In this document: positions 52,277 through 61,224 of the stretch, one piece after another
Layout of the letters: each line of letters begins with the position of its first letter
How positions within the stretch are numbered: the first letter of the stretch is position 1
Source of the DNA: Carboxylicivirga sediminis
Lineage (GTDB): Bacteria; Bacteroidota; Bacteroidia; Bacteroidales; Marinilabiliaceae
Length of the DNA: 64,000 nt
Assembly (NCBI RefSeq): GCF_018156225.1
Contig: NZ_JAGTAR010000013.1
Coordinates: forward strand, 1 to 64,000
Direction of reading: 5' to 3'
The notes under the pieces: generated by a model
Told to the model about the DNA's origin: nothing
Database searches by the model: none
What the model saw: only the letters and a program-made list of their open reading frames with translations
Position numbers and translations under genes: made by a program

Positions 52277-54652
52277 TCAATCATTAACCTCAAATGAATA
52301 CACATTTCCTCCAAAATCTGAAATAATAAAACCTTTATCAAAAGACGCAACAGGAGCAAGTATCGGAGCTCCTAGTTCAAACTTTTGAATTACCGTCCCA
52401 TCAATAGGATTAACCCGGTATAAACAGCCATCTGAGGCTCCAAAAAATATTTCCCCATTAATTAGTTCAGGAGCAGATTCAACTGTCTGGCTCTTAGGAG
52501 AAGAGTATGGTGCAGTGTAAAATAAAGCCTCTCCGGTATTAATGTGCCATACTTCATCACCTCGCTGAATATCATATGCCACTATACCATCACCCGATGT
52601 GCCAAATATTATAAGCCCATTGTACACTATTGGTTTTGTTGCTACCTGCAAATCATATGGTGTTTCAACATATTGATAAAGCTCTCCTGTATATACATTA
52701 AATAATCCAATTCCTTTTTGAGAACAAACATAGAGCGTATCATTATGACAAGTTGCTGAGCTACTTCTAAAGCGAAACCCATTATCGCTCATTTTCCATA
52801 GTAAGTTTCCGTTTGATATATCATGAATGTACAATGCGTTCCAGTTTGAACCAGTTATTAAAACATCATTAACTACAGTCATAGTTGCCGTATTTCCTTC
52901 ACCACCTGACCATGCCTTGTTTTGCCAAATAACACTTCCTGAATTTATATCAATCGCCTTTAAATAATTACCAAATCCGGTATAATAAATATCGTCTTTA
53001 ACTACACTACCTGTTACAAAAGCACCAAGACTACTTTGTCCTAAACTGGTTTCCCACAATAATTGTCCATCGTTGGCATTTAAAGCATACACATTTCCAA
53101 AGTGGTCTGTTAAAAGAACCATTTCTTTTGAGTAGCAAAAACTGTTTTTTATTGATCCTTTGGTTTTGTATGTCCACAGTTTATCTCCAGTAGCTATATC
53201 CAAAGCGTGAATACCACATTTTTCCATCGCGAAATCGTCTATTGTTGCAACAAACACTTTACTATTACCCACAACCGCTTTTGCCATCCAGGTGTTTGCA
53301 TTTAGGTTCGATAACCACTTTATTGACAACCCTTCCTTTTCATTTGAGAAATTGCCTTTTTGTATAATGTTTTTTCCATCATCAAAGGCAACTTCAACCT
53401 GCACTTCTGTACTTTCACTCAACTCAAACCAGTCTGGAATAACCACACTCCAATTCCAATCACTATTCTGTTGGAAATCCAAAGTAATCTGGCTTCCTTT
53501 TGGATTTATGAACAAGCCTTTAACTATCTGAACTTGAGCAGATGTATGATAAGTATTCACAGAAACAAGATTGCGTTGTCTATCTACATTATAGGGGAGA
53601 GCTGATTCTGAGGTAGTTATTGCCAACTGACGTTCAACATAAGTATACCGAGGCGTAATTTTCACTTCACCTTCATTTGTTATATTGAATACCAAAAAAT
53701 TAGATGGAGAATGATCGATCCCTCCCTTATCTGGAGTTGACGCACAAACACTTACTGGCCCATCACCTCCATGCTTCTTGTAAAAATTAATATGCCAATG
53801 ACCATACACCCATGCTTTTAGGTTGTGTTCATTCAAATCTACATACTTTTTGTTTCTTCCTTTAATATGAAATTTTTCATCATAAGTTAGTAAGTCGTGA
53901 TTAAATACTACCAGATTTTTCTCTGGCGATACGTGTTCTAAGTCATTTATTAACCACTCATATAACTGATTTAGAGTATATGATGGCTTAACATCTCCAT
54001 TCGCCATTGGAGTAACTATAAAATGTGTATTACCTGCATCAAATGAATAATAAACAGGTCCAAATAGAGTTTCAAACAACTGCTCGCCATATTCACCCTT
54101 AACCAAGTCATGATTACCTATACAATAATAAACAGGCACTCCCATTGTATGAGAGTTAACATTTTCAGCATGAAAATTTAAGCCGTCCTCATAACAGATA
54201 TCACCTGTGTGGATAATAAAACCAACATCGTAATTAGTCGAATAATCTTTCACATCCTTTATCCACTTTTTATGCTCATGAGTTTCGGTATCGGCCAACT
54301 GTATAAATTTTGAACTATTCAATGTTCTCTTATATGGCTTTAGAGCAAAATCATAGGAAGCATCCTTACTTCCTATCGGGATATAATGCTTTCCTGCTGC
54401 TTTGTAGCCAGCTGGTACCGTAATAAAAATAAACCGGGTTACTTGAGCACCTGGTAAGATAAAATTACCACCTGCATCAGTTTTAACAACATGTAATCCG
54501 TCCGATACACATACCCCTTCAACTCCTTTGTCACCAGTATCAAATTGTGCATTTTCATTATTATCCAAAAACACACATCCATTATATGAAGCCTTTAATG
54601 TTATTCCACAAAATATGAATATACCCAGTAATATTAGTTTACTAACAGCCAC
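52277..54652 (-). CDS. Exported calcineurin-like phosphoesterase fused to a PQQ-type beta-propeller
   Basis: The protein is about 791 residues from the GTG at 54652, which gives a clean signal peptide (VSKLILLGIFIFCGITLKA). A GTG at 54727 is a longer alternative. The order is an N-terminal beta domain ('GCVFLDNNENAQFDTGDKGV'), then a metallophosphoesterase with 'LADTETHEH', 'HTGDICYE', 'GNHD', 'FNHD' and 'GHWH'. A metallophos-C-type beta domain follows, and then from about residue 455 repeated PQQ/Trp-docking blades ('GDKLWTYKTKGSI', 'GQLLWETSLGQS', 'GSVIWQNKAWSG'). It probably hydrolyses a phosphoester in the periplasm; the propeller may bind substrate or partner. It is likely monocistronic, after the GH5 terminator. 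Confidence 0.85.
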   Translation of the reverse strand: MAVSKLILLGIFIFCGITLKASYNGCVFLDNNENAQFDTGDKGVEGVCVSDGLHVVKTDAGGNFILPGAQVTRFIFITVPAGYKAAGKHYIPIGSKDASYDFALKPYKRTLNSSKFIQLADTETHEHKKWIKDVKDYSTNYDVGFIIHTGDICYEDGLNFHAENVNSHTMGVPVYYCIGNHDLVKGEYGEQLFETLFGPVYYSFDAGNTHFIVTPMANGDVKPSYTLNQLYEWLINDLEHVSPEKNLVVFNHDLLTYDEKFHIKGRNKKYVDLNEHNLKAWVYGHWHINFYKKHGGDGPVSVCASTPDKGGIDHSPSNFLVFNITNEGEVKITPRYTYVERQLAITTSESALPYNVDRQRNLVSVNTYHTSAQVQIVKGLFINPKGSQITLDFQQNSDWNWSVVIPDWFELSESTEVQVEVAFDDGKNIIQKGNFSNEKEGLSIKWLSNLNANTWMAKAVVGNSKVFVATIDDFAMEKCGIHALDIATGDKLWTYKTKGSIKNSFCYSKEMVLLTDHFGNVYALNANDGQLLWETSLGQSSLGAFVTGSVVKDDIYYTGFGNYLKAIDINSGSVIWQNKAWSGGEGNTATMTVVNDVLITGSNWNALYIHDISNGNLLWKMSDNGFRFRSSSATCHNDTLYVCSQKGIGLFNVYTGELYQYVETPYDLQVATKPIVYNGLIIFGTSGDGIVAYDIQRGDEVWHINTGEALFYTAPYSSPKSQTVESAPELINGEIFFGASDGCLYRVNPIDGTVIQKFELGAPILAPVASFDKGFIISDFGGNVYSFEVND

Positions 54653-54780
54653 AGTTTTAATCTTAGTTAATAATTGTCTAGTATAGTAATTGAAAATTCC
54701 ACAAAAATCAATGATTTTCAGAATCACGTATGAAGCCCTCTGATGGTGTTAGAGTATTAGAGCAGTTATTCTAATAACAA

Positions 54781-54811
54781 TGCAGGAATCCTCTGGAATA
54801 GGATTCCTGCA
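54781..54811 (-). terminator. Terminator hairpin downstream of the GH5 gene
   Basis: A perfect 12-base stem (TGCAGGAATCCT at 54781-54792, AGGATTCCTGCA at 54800-54811) with a seven-base loop lies about 65 bases after the GH5 stop and before the phosphoesterase start. It separates the two transcripts. Confidence 0.7.
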
Positions 54812-54874
54812 ATCTTTATAAGTTATATACTCACTTATTGAGGTCGTTTAATTCATACGAATTCCTTCATTCTC

Positions 54875-56482
54875 TTAATTCATCTCAAGTTCACGATTAG
54901 GCTTGATTGTAATTTTTAAACTTCGCTCCTGAGCTGTACCTTGTGGCTGGATCTCCAAATAACCACCTATTCCATTATCGTTTTTCACAAACTTGTATGC
55001 ATCTGACTTCGGCATAAGTTCTAAAGAGTTGAAAGAAACATTCTCAAAAACAGGAATAAAAATACGGGTTGGCGCTTTTATTTCGGCTTTCTCCATCCAC
55101 TTACAAGAAAAAACACTCTTTTGTGGATCATAATCATATGATAATAGTTTACCGGCTATCTCAGATGGAAAAGGACGAATGACTCCATATTTAAAATATG
55201 AATACTTTTCTGTTCCTTCATGATAAGCCCAGTAAGTGTTATTAAACAAATACTTCTCAAAAAGTCGCAAATTGCGATGAGCCAGTTCAACTCGTCCTGG
55301 TGTTTCATGCCCAAGTGCTCCCCATTCTCCAATAAGAACAGGTACATTCATTCGTTTGCCACTCTCATTTATTCGTCCAAAAATTAATTCAAGTCTTTCG
55401 TCACTGGAATCTGATAAATTATCTGTATCCACTAACAAGTCATATCCATGTGCGGCATATACTACATTTTTATCAACTTCTCCGTTTGAAAGAGTGAATG
55501 GCTTAAGAGCTGTATAAACACCACTATTACAGAAATAACTATGGTTAAAGAACAGCATCTTGTCGGAAGTAACCTCACGAACAGCATTGGCTACTTTTTG
55601 ATAAAAGCTTTGCAAAGCTCCTTTTTCAAATGAACTATTTAACTCATACACAGCGTCCATAACTTTCGCAAAACTTTCCTTATCATTTACAAGCTGAAGT
55701 GCTTCATACCTATTTCCAGTGTTTTCCCACATCTGAGCAACTTCCAATGCAGATACTTCTGTATTTGTTTTTTCGGATACAACCTGCGCGTATGCAGTAA
55801 ATAAAACCGGCATAAACATTTTTGCATCCGATCCGGCAAAAGGTTCATTCATTATATCAAAACCTATCACAGTTGAGTTATCTGAATATCGTTTAGCCAG
55901 ATGCTGCACCGCTTTAGCATAATGGTCCTGAACTCCCATTCCACCATCAACTTGCTTGTTTGCCCAAAAGTTATCCCACGATTTTTGTACTGCAGGGCTA
56001 ATTAAATATGAATCACTCCACACTGCTCCTGTAATATGCTCTTCTCCTTCATCGAGAGTGGCCCATTCTGGAGCTCCATCGCTAAATTTCACACTGAATA
56101 AATCCTGGTGCATATCTAGAAAAACAAACAAGTTGTTATCCTTCGCCCATTGAATCTGTTCATCAATTTTTTGAAGGTAAGCTTCGTTAAAAACACCTGG
56201 TTGAGGTTCCAAACCATCCCATATAACACCTAAACGAATCACGTTAAATCCCCACTTTCTGAAGTTCTTGAATGCGTCCTCTTTCTCTGGACCAATATAT
56301 CCCTCTTCTGGTTTTTTGTTAACAAGATTAACTCCATTCAAAAGAACTTGCCGTCCGTGTTGGTCAATAAATTCAGTCCCATTTATATGTAGGCTTGTTG
56401 CATTATTATCATTTACTTGTTGACAAGCCCCCAAAAACATTCCAATGAAAACAACCAAAACCACAAAATGTAATCGTTTCAT
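54875..56482 (-). CDS. GH5 endoglycoceramidase-like lipoprotein
   Basis: This 535-residue surface or periplasmic lipoprotein (SPII signal MFLGAC, C20) belongs to the endoglycoceramidase branch of GH5. Features are 'IDQHGRQVLLNGVNLVNK', 'WGFNVIRLGVIWDGLEPQPG', 'LFVFLDMHQDLFS', acid/base E213 in 'GFDIMNEPF' and nucleophile E386 in 'VLIGEWGALG'. A C-terminal beta domain follows from about residue 435. Relatives cut the glycan from glycosphingolipids or act on similar aryl/alkyl glycosides. That would fit the fucosidase and hexosaminidase set in the window, but specificity is not fixed by these motifs alone. Confidence 0.85.
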   Translation of the reverse strand: MKRLHFVVLVVFIGMFLGACQQVNDNNATSLHINGTEFIDQHGRQVLLNGVNLVNKKPEEGYIGPEKEDAFKNFRKWGFNVIRLGVIWDGLEPQPGVFNEAYLQKIDEQIQWAKDNNLFVFLDMHQDLFSVKFSDGAPEWATLDEGEEHITGAVWSDSYLISPAVQKSWDNFWANKQVDGGMGVQDHYAKAVQHLAKRYSDNSTVIGFDIMNEPFAGSDAKMFMPVLFTAYAQVVSEKTNTEVSALEVAQMWENTGNRYEALQLVNDKESFAKVMDAVYELNSSFEKGALQSFYQKVANAVREVTSDKMLFFNHSYFCNSGVYTALKPFTLSNGEVDKNVVYAAHGYDLLVDTDNLSDSSDERLELIFGRINESGKRMNVPVLIGEWGALGHETPGRVELAHRNLRLFEKYLFNNTYWAYHEGTEKYSYFKYGVIRPFPSEIAGKLLSYDYDPQKSVFSCKWMEKAEIKAPTRIFIPVFENVSFNSLELMPKSDAYKFVKNDNGIGGYLEIQPQGTAQERSLKITIKPNRELEMN

Positions 56483-56523
56483 AATTCTTATAGTTTAATT
56501 TTTAATTCGTGTAACAATTGAGG

Positions 56524-56531
56524 CAAACATA
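56524..56531 (-). promoter_or_regulatory. Possible -7 element upstream of GH5
   Basis: TATGTTTG on the minus strand matches TAnnTTTG and sits about 42 bases before the GH5 ATG. No TTTG is found at the matching upstream distance, so this is only a weak promoter candidate. Confidence 0.3.
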
Positions 56532-56649
56532 TACTTAAAACTCTTATTATCCTTACTTTAGGTATATATACAACCATAGAGGTATAAACGTGTATAACAT
56601 GGTATCAACTAAACAGATGGTTAATAGCTGGAATACATAGAATATTCAG

Positions 56650-57675
56650 TTAATTCACAATCTCACCATCTTCATCCCATAAATCTTTCCAGCTGTTGGC
56701 TCCCTCCCATAAAAACACTTGTCCCTTAACTAACCGAGAACCACATTCGCATTCATTAATTGAGTTATATTCCTCATTAGTAAGAGGGTGTTCAAACGAT
56801 GCCTTGAGGTTACTAGTAATTTTATGCTTATGTACAGAAAACGGAATTGTAATATGTCCATTTTTCATTGCCCACTTAATACATATTACTGCCGGATGAA
56901 CTCCATGTTTTTCTGCAATATCTTTTATTTGGGGCATTTCAATATCTATGGCATCTCCTTCAGCCTTATCACGCAAAGGGCGATTTGGTGAACCAATAGG
57001 CATATATCCAATGGGTAGTATTTGCCTATTTACACAATAGTCAAAAAGTTCCCGTTGCTGAAAACAAGGATGAATTTCCATTTCATTAACTGCCGGCAGA
57101 ATATCCATAAGAGGAAGAACCTTCTCAAACTTTGGAATTGTCATATTTGAGGTTCCAATATTTCTTACTTTTCCGCTCTTAACAAGCTCCTCCATCTGCC
57201 TCCAGGTATTCATAAATTGCTCAACAGAAAATGGTTTCGAATTAGGATTTCTCGAATCACCATCACAGCCTGGAGCGTGATAATTGGGAAATGGCCAATG
57301 GACCAGATACATATCCAAGTAGTCAAGTTGAAGATTTTCCAAACTTTCCTGACAGGCTAGTGCCACCTCCGAATGTCGGTCATTCCACACTTTACTGGTA
57401 ATAAACAACTCCTCTCGTTTACATAGGCCTGATTCAAACACTTCTTTTAATGCTCTACCAATCTCCTTTTCGTTGCCATAAACCTCAGCACAATCAATAT
57501 GTCTGTACCCTAATCCAATGGCATCTTTTACCGCATTAGCAATTTGTTCACTTGTAAACCGGTCTGAACCAAATGTACCTAATCCAATAACAGGTATCTT
57601 ATCGCCGGTGCGTAATATTTTAACCGGAACATCATTAGGATCTACCGGAATGCACTCATTATTAAAATCTAACAT
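56650..57675 (-). CDS. Aldo/keto reductase
   Basis: This 341-residue cytoplasmic NAD(P)H oxidoreductase has a complete AKR catalytic tetrad: D61 and Y66 (IDCAEVYGNE), K95 (TSKVWN) and H126 (LVHWP). 'GKVRNIGTSNM' and 'IPFSVHKHKITSNL' form the cofactor pocket. It is the last gene of the ROK-FucU-dehydrogenase-AllA-like operon, 22 bases after the AllA-like gene. It probably reduces an aldehyde or keto-sugar made in that pathway, for example lactaldehyde or a keto-deoxy sugar. This assignment is inference from context. Confidence 0.88.
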   Translation of the reverse strand: MLDFNNECIPVDPNDVPVKILRTGDKIPVIGLGTFGSDRFTSEQIANAVKDAIGLGYRHIDCAEVYGNEKEIGRALKEVFESGLCKREELFITSKVWNDRHSEVALACQESLENLQLDYLDMYLVHWPFPNYHAPGCDGDSRNPNSKPFSVEQFMNTWRQMEELVKSGKVRNIGTSNMTIPKFEKVLPLMDILPAVNEMEIHPCFQQRELFDYCVNRQILPIGYMPIGSPNRPLRDKAEGDAIDIEMPQIKDIAEKHGVHPAVICIKWAMKNGHITIPFSVHKHKITSNLKASFEHPLTNEEYNSINECECGSRLVKGQVFLWEGANSWKDLWDEDGEIVN

Positions 57676-57697
57676 AATACATTAATTTAAGATCATT

Positions 57698-58198
57698 TTA
57701 AAATTCTATTCTAAGCCAATCTTCTTGTGGCAATTCCATAACGACACAATCATTTGCATACGTTCTCTCTGGAAGATTAATCAGAATGTTAGCTGGATTA
57801 TCATTACTGGAAAAAGGAGCCCAATGCCAAACTCCAGGTTTAATTGTGATGACTGTACCTTTAGGCACATAAAAAACTCGGATTTTCTCTATAGGTATCG
57901 GAATTTGACTAACTGTTGCCAAACCAACCTGTAATAGTATATCATTGTCTAATGGGAGTACTGCTTCGCTGCATGAAGAATGGTACTCAAGGGTATCAAT
58001 CACATAATCACGTTTTTCAACTCGACAACAAGAATAGCTTAAGGGTAGGTTTCCATTAACACTTAATTGTAGTTGATCTCTAAAAAACTCAACCGGGGGT
58101 GTACCCAGTCGTTCATCTACCGGATCAATTAAATTAGCATACGTCCCAAACGGTTTGTAGGCTTCCAGCGAAAGTGGTTCTATTTGAATTACTTTCAT
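57698..58198 (-). CDS. Ureidoglycolate lyase (AllA)-family cupin
   Basis: This 166-residue protein aligns with the AllA cupin family. It has 'LEAYKPFGTYANLIDP' at the start, a central 'LEYHSSCSEAVLPLDNDILLQVG', and 'FYVPKGTVITIKPGVWHWAPF' near 111-131, which carries the cupin His. AllA releases urea from ureidoglycolate in purine breakdown, but no purine genes are present. In this sugar operon it is more likely to act on a related hydroxy- or keto-acid from a sugar, as a lyase or epimerase. The reaction is therefore left open. Confidence 0.75.
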   Translation of the reverse strand: MKVIQIEPLSLEAYKPFGTYANLIDPVDERLGTPPVEFFRDQLQLSVNGNLPLSYSCCRVEKRDYVIDTLEYHSSCSEAVLPLDNDILLQVGLATVSQIPIPIEKIRVFYVPKGTVITIKPGVWHWAPFSSNDNPANILINLPERTYANDCVVMELPQEDWLRIEF

Positions 58199-58259
58199 TA
58201 TACATAAAATATTAGACTAAGAATATCATTTCAATTGCAAGTAAATAATAGACCTTCAA

Positions 58260-59321
58260 CTATTTAATTTCCTCATCATACACAACGGCTACTTTCCCGC
58301 ATCGGCCCTCATTCATTAGTGCGAATGCTTTATCAGCATCTTTTAATTCAAAACGGTGTTGCACTAAATCCTCTGGATGAAGATTCCAGCGTACCAGCAA
58401 CTCAATTAATTCTTCCATTCTCCACGAATTTGTCACCCATGAACCATGAATAGAAATTTGATCGTGAATAATATCAGGTGATGGATTAAATTCAACAGTA
58501 CCACCTTCACCTATCATCACATTTTTTCCCCATTTCCGGGTAGCACGAATGGCCAATTGACGACCATGAGTATTTCCAGAGCAATCAACTGTCTTCTCAA
58601 ATCCTTCGCCCGTATGTGTTTCTGCCAAAACATTGTCTAAAGTGTCAACGCCTGCAACATAAACTGCATCGGCTAAGTCTAAGCCTTTTGCAATATCACA
58701 ACGTTCTTGTACGGTATCAACTCCTACAACTTTGTTTGCACCTAAAGCTTTGGCTAACATTAAAGCGGCAAGACCAACAGGGCCAAGACCGACTACCAAC
58801 ACCGCATCCTTTCCTGAAATACCAATTTTCTCAAGCCCCTCATACACAGTACCAAATCCACATGCAACCTGGGCTCCATCAGTATATGTCAATTCTTCCG
58901 GTAAGTATATACAATCCTTCTCGTCAGCCAATATATATTCTGCCATTCCTCCATCTCGTTGCCAGCCATATGCCTGCCGAGCCTTACTTGTACAAGAGAT
59001 CATATATCCACGACGGCAATCATTGCAAACGCCACAACCTGAAATATGATACAATACAACTCGATCTCCTTCTTTAAAACGCTTCATGTCCGATCCACAT
59101 TGCACTATCTGTCCACAAGGTTCATGACCTGCAACAACATTCTGATACGCCTCGGGTCCTTTACCTAAGTGCTCACGATAAATAGCCCGTATGTCGCTTC
59201 CACAAATAGTAGATGATTTGGCTTTCACCAATACCTGGCCGGGACCAGGAGAAGGAATTGGCACATTCTTTAGTTCAACACTGCTATTACCTGGCAGGTA
59301 TGCTGCTAACATAGTTTTCAT
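58260..59321 (-). CDS. Zinc-dependent alcohol/sugar dehydrogenase (MDR family)
   Basis: This 353-residue cytoplasmic enzyme of the medium-chain dehydrogenase family has catalytic zinc ligands C40 (TICGSD) and H66-E67 (AGHEPCG). Structural zinc Cys are C96, C99, C102 and C110 (CGVCNDC..GYMISC). A Rossmann motif 'VLVVGLGPVGLAALMLAKALG' follows. It oxidises an alcohol or sugar with NAD(P)+. In context with FucU it may be a fucose or other sugar dehydrogenase. Two tandem 11-base repeats lie in the 94-base gap upstream and may be operator sites. Confidence 0.9.
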   Translation of the reverse strand: MKTMLAAYLPGNSSVELKNVPIPSPGPGQVLVKAKSSTICGSDIRAIYREHLGKGPEAYQNVVAGHEPCGQIVQCGSDMKRFKEGDRVVLYHISGCGVCNDCRRGYMISCTSKARQAYGWQRDGGMAEYILADEKDCIYLPEELTYTDGAQVACGFGTVYEGLEKIGISGKDAVLVVGLGPVGLAALMLAKALGANKVVGVDTVQERCDIAKGLDLADAVYVAGVDTLDNVLAETHTGEGFEKTVDCSGNTHGRQLAIRATRKWGKNVMIGEGGTVEFNPSPDIIHDQISIHGSWVTNSWRMEELIELLVRWNLHPEDLVQHRFELKDADKAFALMNEGRCGKVAVVYDEEIK

Positions 59322-59330
59322 ATTCGATTC

Positions 59331-59362
59331 TTTTATAAGTGAGTATCTTAATTTTATAAGTG
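59331..59362. promoter_or_regulatory. Tandem TTTTATAAGTG repeats upstream of the dehydrogenase gene
   Basis: The 11-base word TTTTATAAGTG occurs at 59331-59341 and 59352-59362, with starts 21 bases apart. It lies 10 bases upstream of the dehydrogenase ATG, between it and fucU. The spacing suits a dimeric regulator bound to one face of the helix, such as the ROK repressor encoded upstream. It is supported by sequence identity and spacing only. Confidence 0.4.
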
Positions 59363-59415
59363 CTCATCATAAATATTATATATTGAAACACTTAATTAGA
59401 TGATATTTTATCTGC

Positions 59416-59847
59416 TTAATAAGGCGTAACGCCCTTCTTTAAAATTATATTACCATACTTTGCGACCTCGCCAGTCATTACAACAGCAAAAGCACTTTTA
59501 GCTCTCTCATAAAATTCAAACCGACCTATCCGTTCTATAGGAGCAACATTGGGATTCGTCTGATGAATGGCCGAAAGGTAGCTTCGCTCTACTGATGGAT
59601 CTAGCTCATCTCCATCTACTGCTGCCATCATGATTAATGGAGATGAAGCGTAAGAATCTAGTTCAAAGAGGGGTAAAATTGCCTCCAAAAGATCATTAAT
59701 ATTAAGGCCGTCTGCCCTGATAACTCTATCATTAAAGCTCTCCCCCGGAAAGTGAGCATCTGCAAGAATTATTTCGTCTCCGTGACCCATCCGGGCTAAT
59801 AGCTCTAAAAGCTGAGGACTGATAAGTGGTGAGATTCCTTTTAACAT
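59416..59847 (-). CDS. L-fucose mutarotase (FucU/RbsD family)
   Basis: This 143-residue protein is almost full-length similar to FucU. It has '[20 protein letters not shown]', '[14 protein letters not shown]' with the catalytic His, '[20 protein letters not shown]', '[19 protein letters not shown]' and '[13 protein letters not shown]'. It interconverts the alpha and beta anomers of L-fucose in the cytoplasm. This is the clearest sign that L-fucose itself is metabolised. No FucI, FucK or FucA gene is beside it; a ROK repressor is upstream and a dehydrogenase downstream. It begins 49 bases after the ROK stop. Confidence 0.95.
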   Translation of the reverse strand: MLKGISPLISPQLLELLARMGHGDEIILADAHFPGESFNDRVIRADGLNINDLLEAILPLFELDSYASSPLIMMAAVDGDELDPSVERSYLSAIHQTNPNVAPIERIGRFEFYERAKSAFAVVMTGEVAKYGNIILKKGVTPY

Positions 59848-59896
59848 AGCTGTATTTTACTTTTTAATGTTAAGAAACTATCTTTTTCTGAACTTA

Positions 59897-61111
59897 TTAT
59901 TCTCTCAAGTTCAAAACTTCATTTAAAATTAAAGAAACAGCGCCAATGGCAGCTGCTTCATTCCCAAGTTTACTCTGAATTAAATCGATACTTCTAGCTG
60001 GTTGCTGAATAACCTCACGCTGAAATACAGTACGAATTCGTTCTGTAAAAAAGGAACCGGCATTAGCTACTTTACCTCCTAAAACAATTACGGCTGGGTT
60101 TAATAAATTGGCAATAAAAGCAATCGATACCCCCAAATAATCCGCTGCCTGATTGAATAAGAAAAGTGCCAATTCGTCACCTGCTTTCGCTTTTTCAGCG
60201 ATGATTTGGGTTGTCAGCTCATCCAATTTATTAAGACTTGAGTTAGGGTAGTACTTTAGCTTTTCAGAGGCTAATTTTGAAATACCTCTACCTGATGCAT
60301 AACACTCAAGACAATCGATCTTACCACAGGCGCAAACTATTCCTGCAGGCGCATTAGAATGAATTTTATTATGACCTATTTCACCAGCAATTCCTTCAAA
60401 ACCAAAGAAAGGTTCTCCATTCAGAATAATACCGGAACCAATTCCATAACCAATATTGATAAAAACAAAATCTTTATAGGTTTCGCCTACCCCATACATT
60501 AACTCTCCTTGTGCCATTACTCTTGAAACATTATCTACAAACACTGGCACATCAAATAACTCGGTTAGAGGTTTTCTAATATCCACATTCTCCCAATTAA
60601 AATTAGGTGAATATTCAATAACATCGGTCGTCTTATTATGAAACCCTGCTGCAGCAACACCTATACCTCGAAGCTTTTTCTTATTTACTCCTGACTTAAA
60701 AATTAGTTTCTCAATTATTTTTGAAACCAATCTCAGATCAGCCTCAAAACCATCTGTTGGATTTGTCTTTATATCATGAGCCAAAAGAGTATTCCCGTCT
60801 AAATCGGATAAAATAGCGTAAATATGCGTACGTCCCCAATCTATCCCAATAACATAACTATCGTCACCTCTGAACTTAACGATTACGGGTGGTCTTCCGC
60901 CTTTCGACTCACCTATCCCTACTTGCTCAGCCAATTGCTCTATATTGATCAAACTATCGACAATTCGTGTGATAGTTGGTGCACTAAGGCCTGTCCTTTT
61001 TACTATTTCTGCACGAGAAATCTCACGGCTTTCACGAATAAGATTAAGTACCTTAATTTTATTCAGGCGATTAATATACTCAGCGCTTCCTTTGGGATGA
61101 TTAGAGCTCAT
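59897..61111 (-). CDS. ROK-family transcriptional repressor (NagC/XylR type)
   Basis: This 404-residue regulator has an N-terminal winged helix ('SRAEIVKRTGLSAPTITRIV') and a C-terminal ROK sugar-kinase-like domain. The latter has 'GIDWGRTHIYAILSDLDGN', 'NIGYGIGSGIILNGEPFFGFEGIAGEIGH' and the zinc motif C-A-C-G-K-I-D-C-L-E-C. It likely senses a sugar and represses the operon it heads (FucU, dehydrogenase, AllA-like, AKR). The kinase Asp in 'VFVDNVSRVMAQGEL' reads Asp-Asn rather than the usual Asn-Asp, which suggests a sensor more than an active kinase. Confidence 0.9.
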   Translation of the reverse strand: MSSNHPKGSAEYINRLNKIKVLNLIRESREISRAEIVKRTGLSAPTITRIVDSLINIEQLAEQVGIGESKGGRPPVIVKFRGDDSYVIGIDWGRTHIYAILSDLDGNTLLAHDIKTNPTDGFEADLRLVSKIIEKLIFKSGVNKKKLRGIGVAAAGFHNKTTDVIEYSPNFNWENVDIRKPLTELFDVPVFVDNVSRVMAQGELMYGVGETYKDFVFINIGYGIGSGIILNGEPFFGFEGIAGEIGHNKIHSNAPAGIVCACGKIDCLECYASGRGISKLASEKLKYYPNSSLNKLDELTTQIIAEKAKAGDELALFLFNQAADYLGVSIAFIANLLNPAVIVLGGKVANAGSFFTERIRTVFQREVIQQPARSIDLIQSKLGNEAAAIGAVSLILNEVLNLRE

Positions 61112-61224
61112 AAACTTTCTTTAGCTACGAAAATAACCAGTACTAAGATAATGTCCAAATTGAATTACATTCTTTCTTGAATATTTTCTAATTTGATAAC
61201 TGAACGCTAGAATCTAACTTTGAT

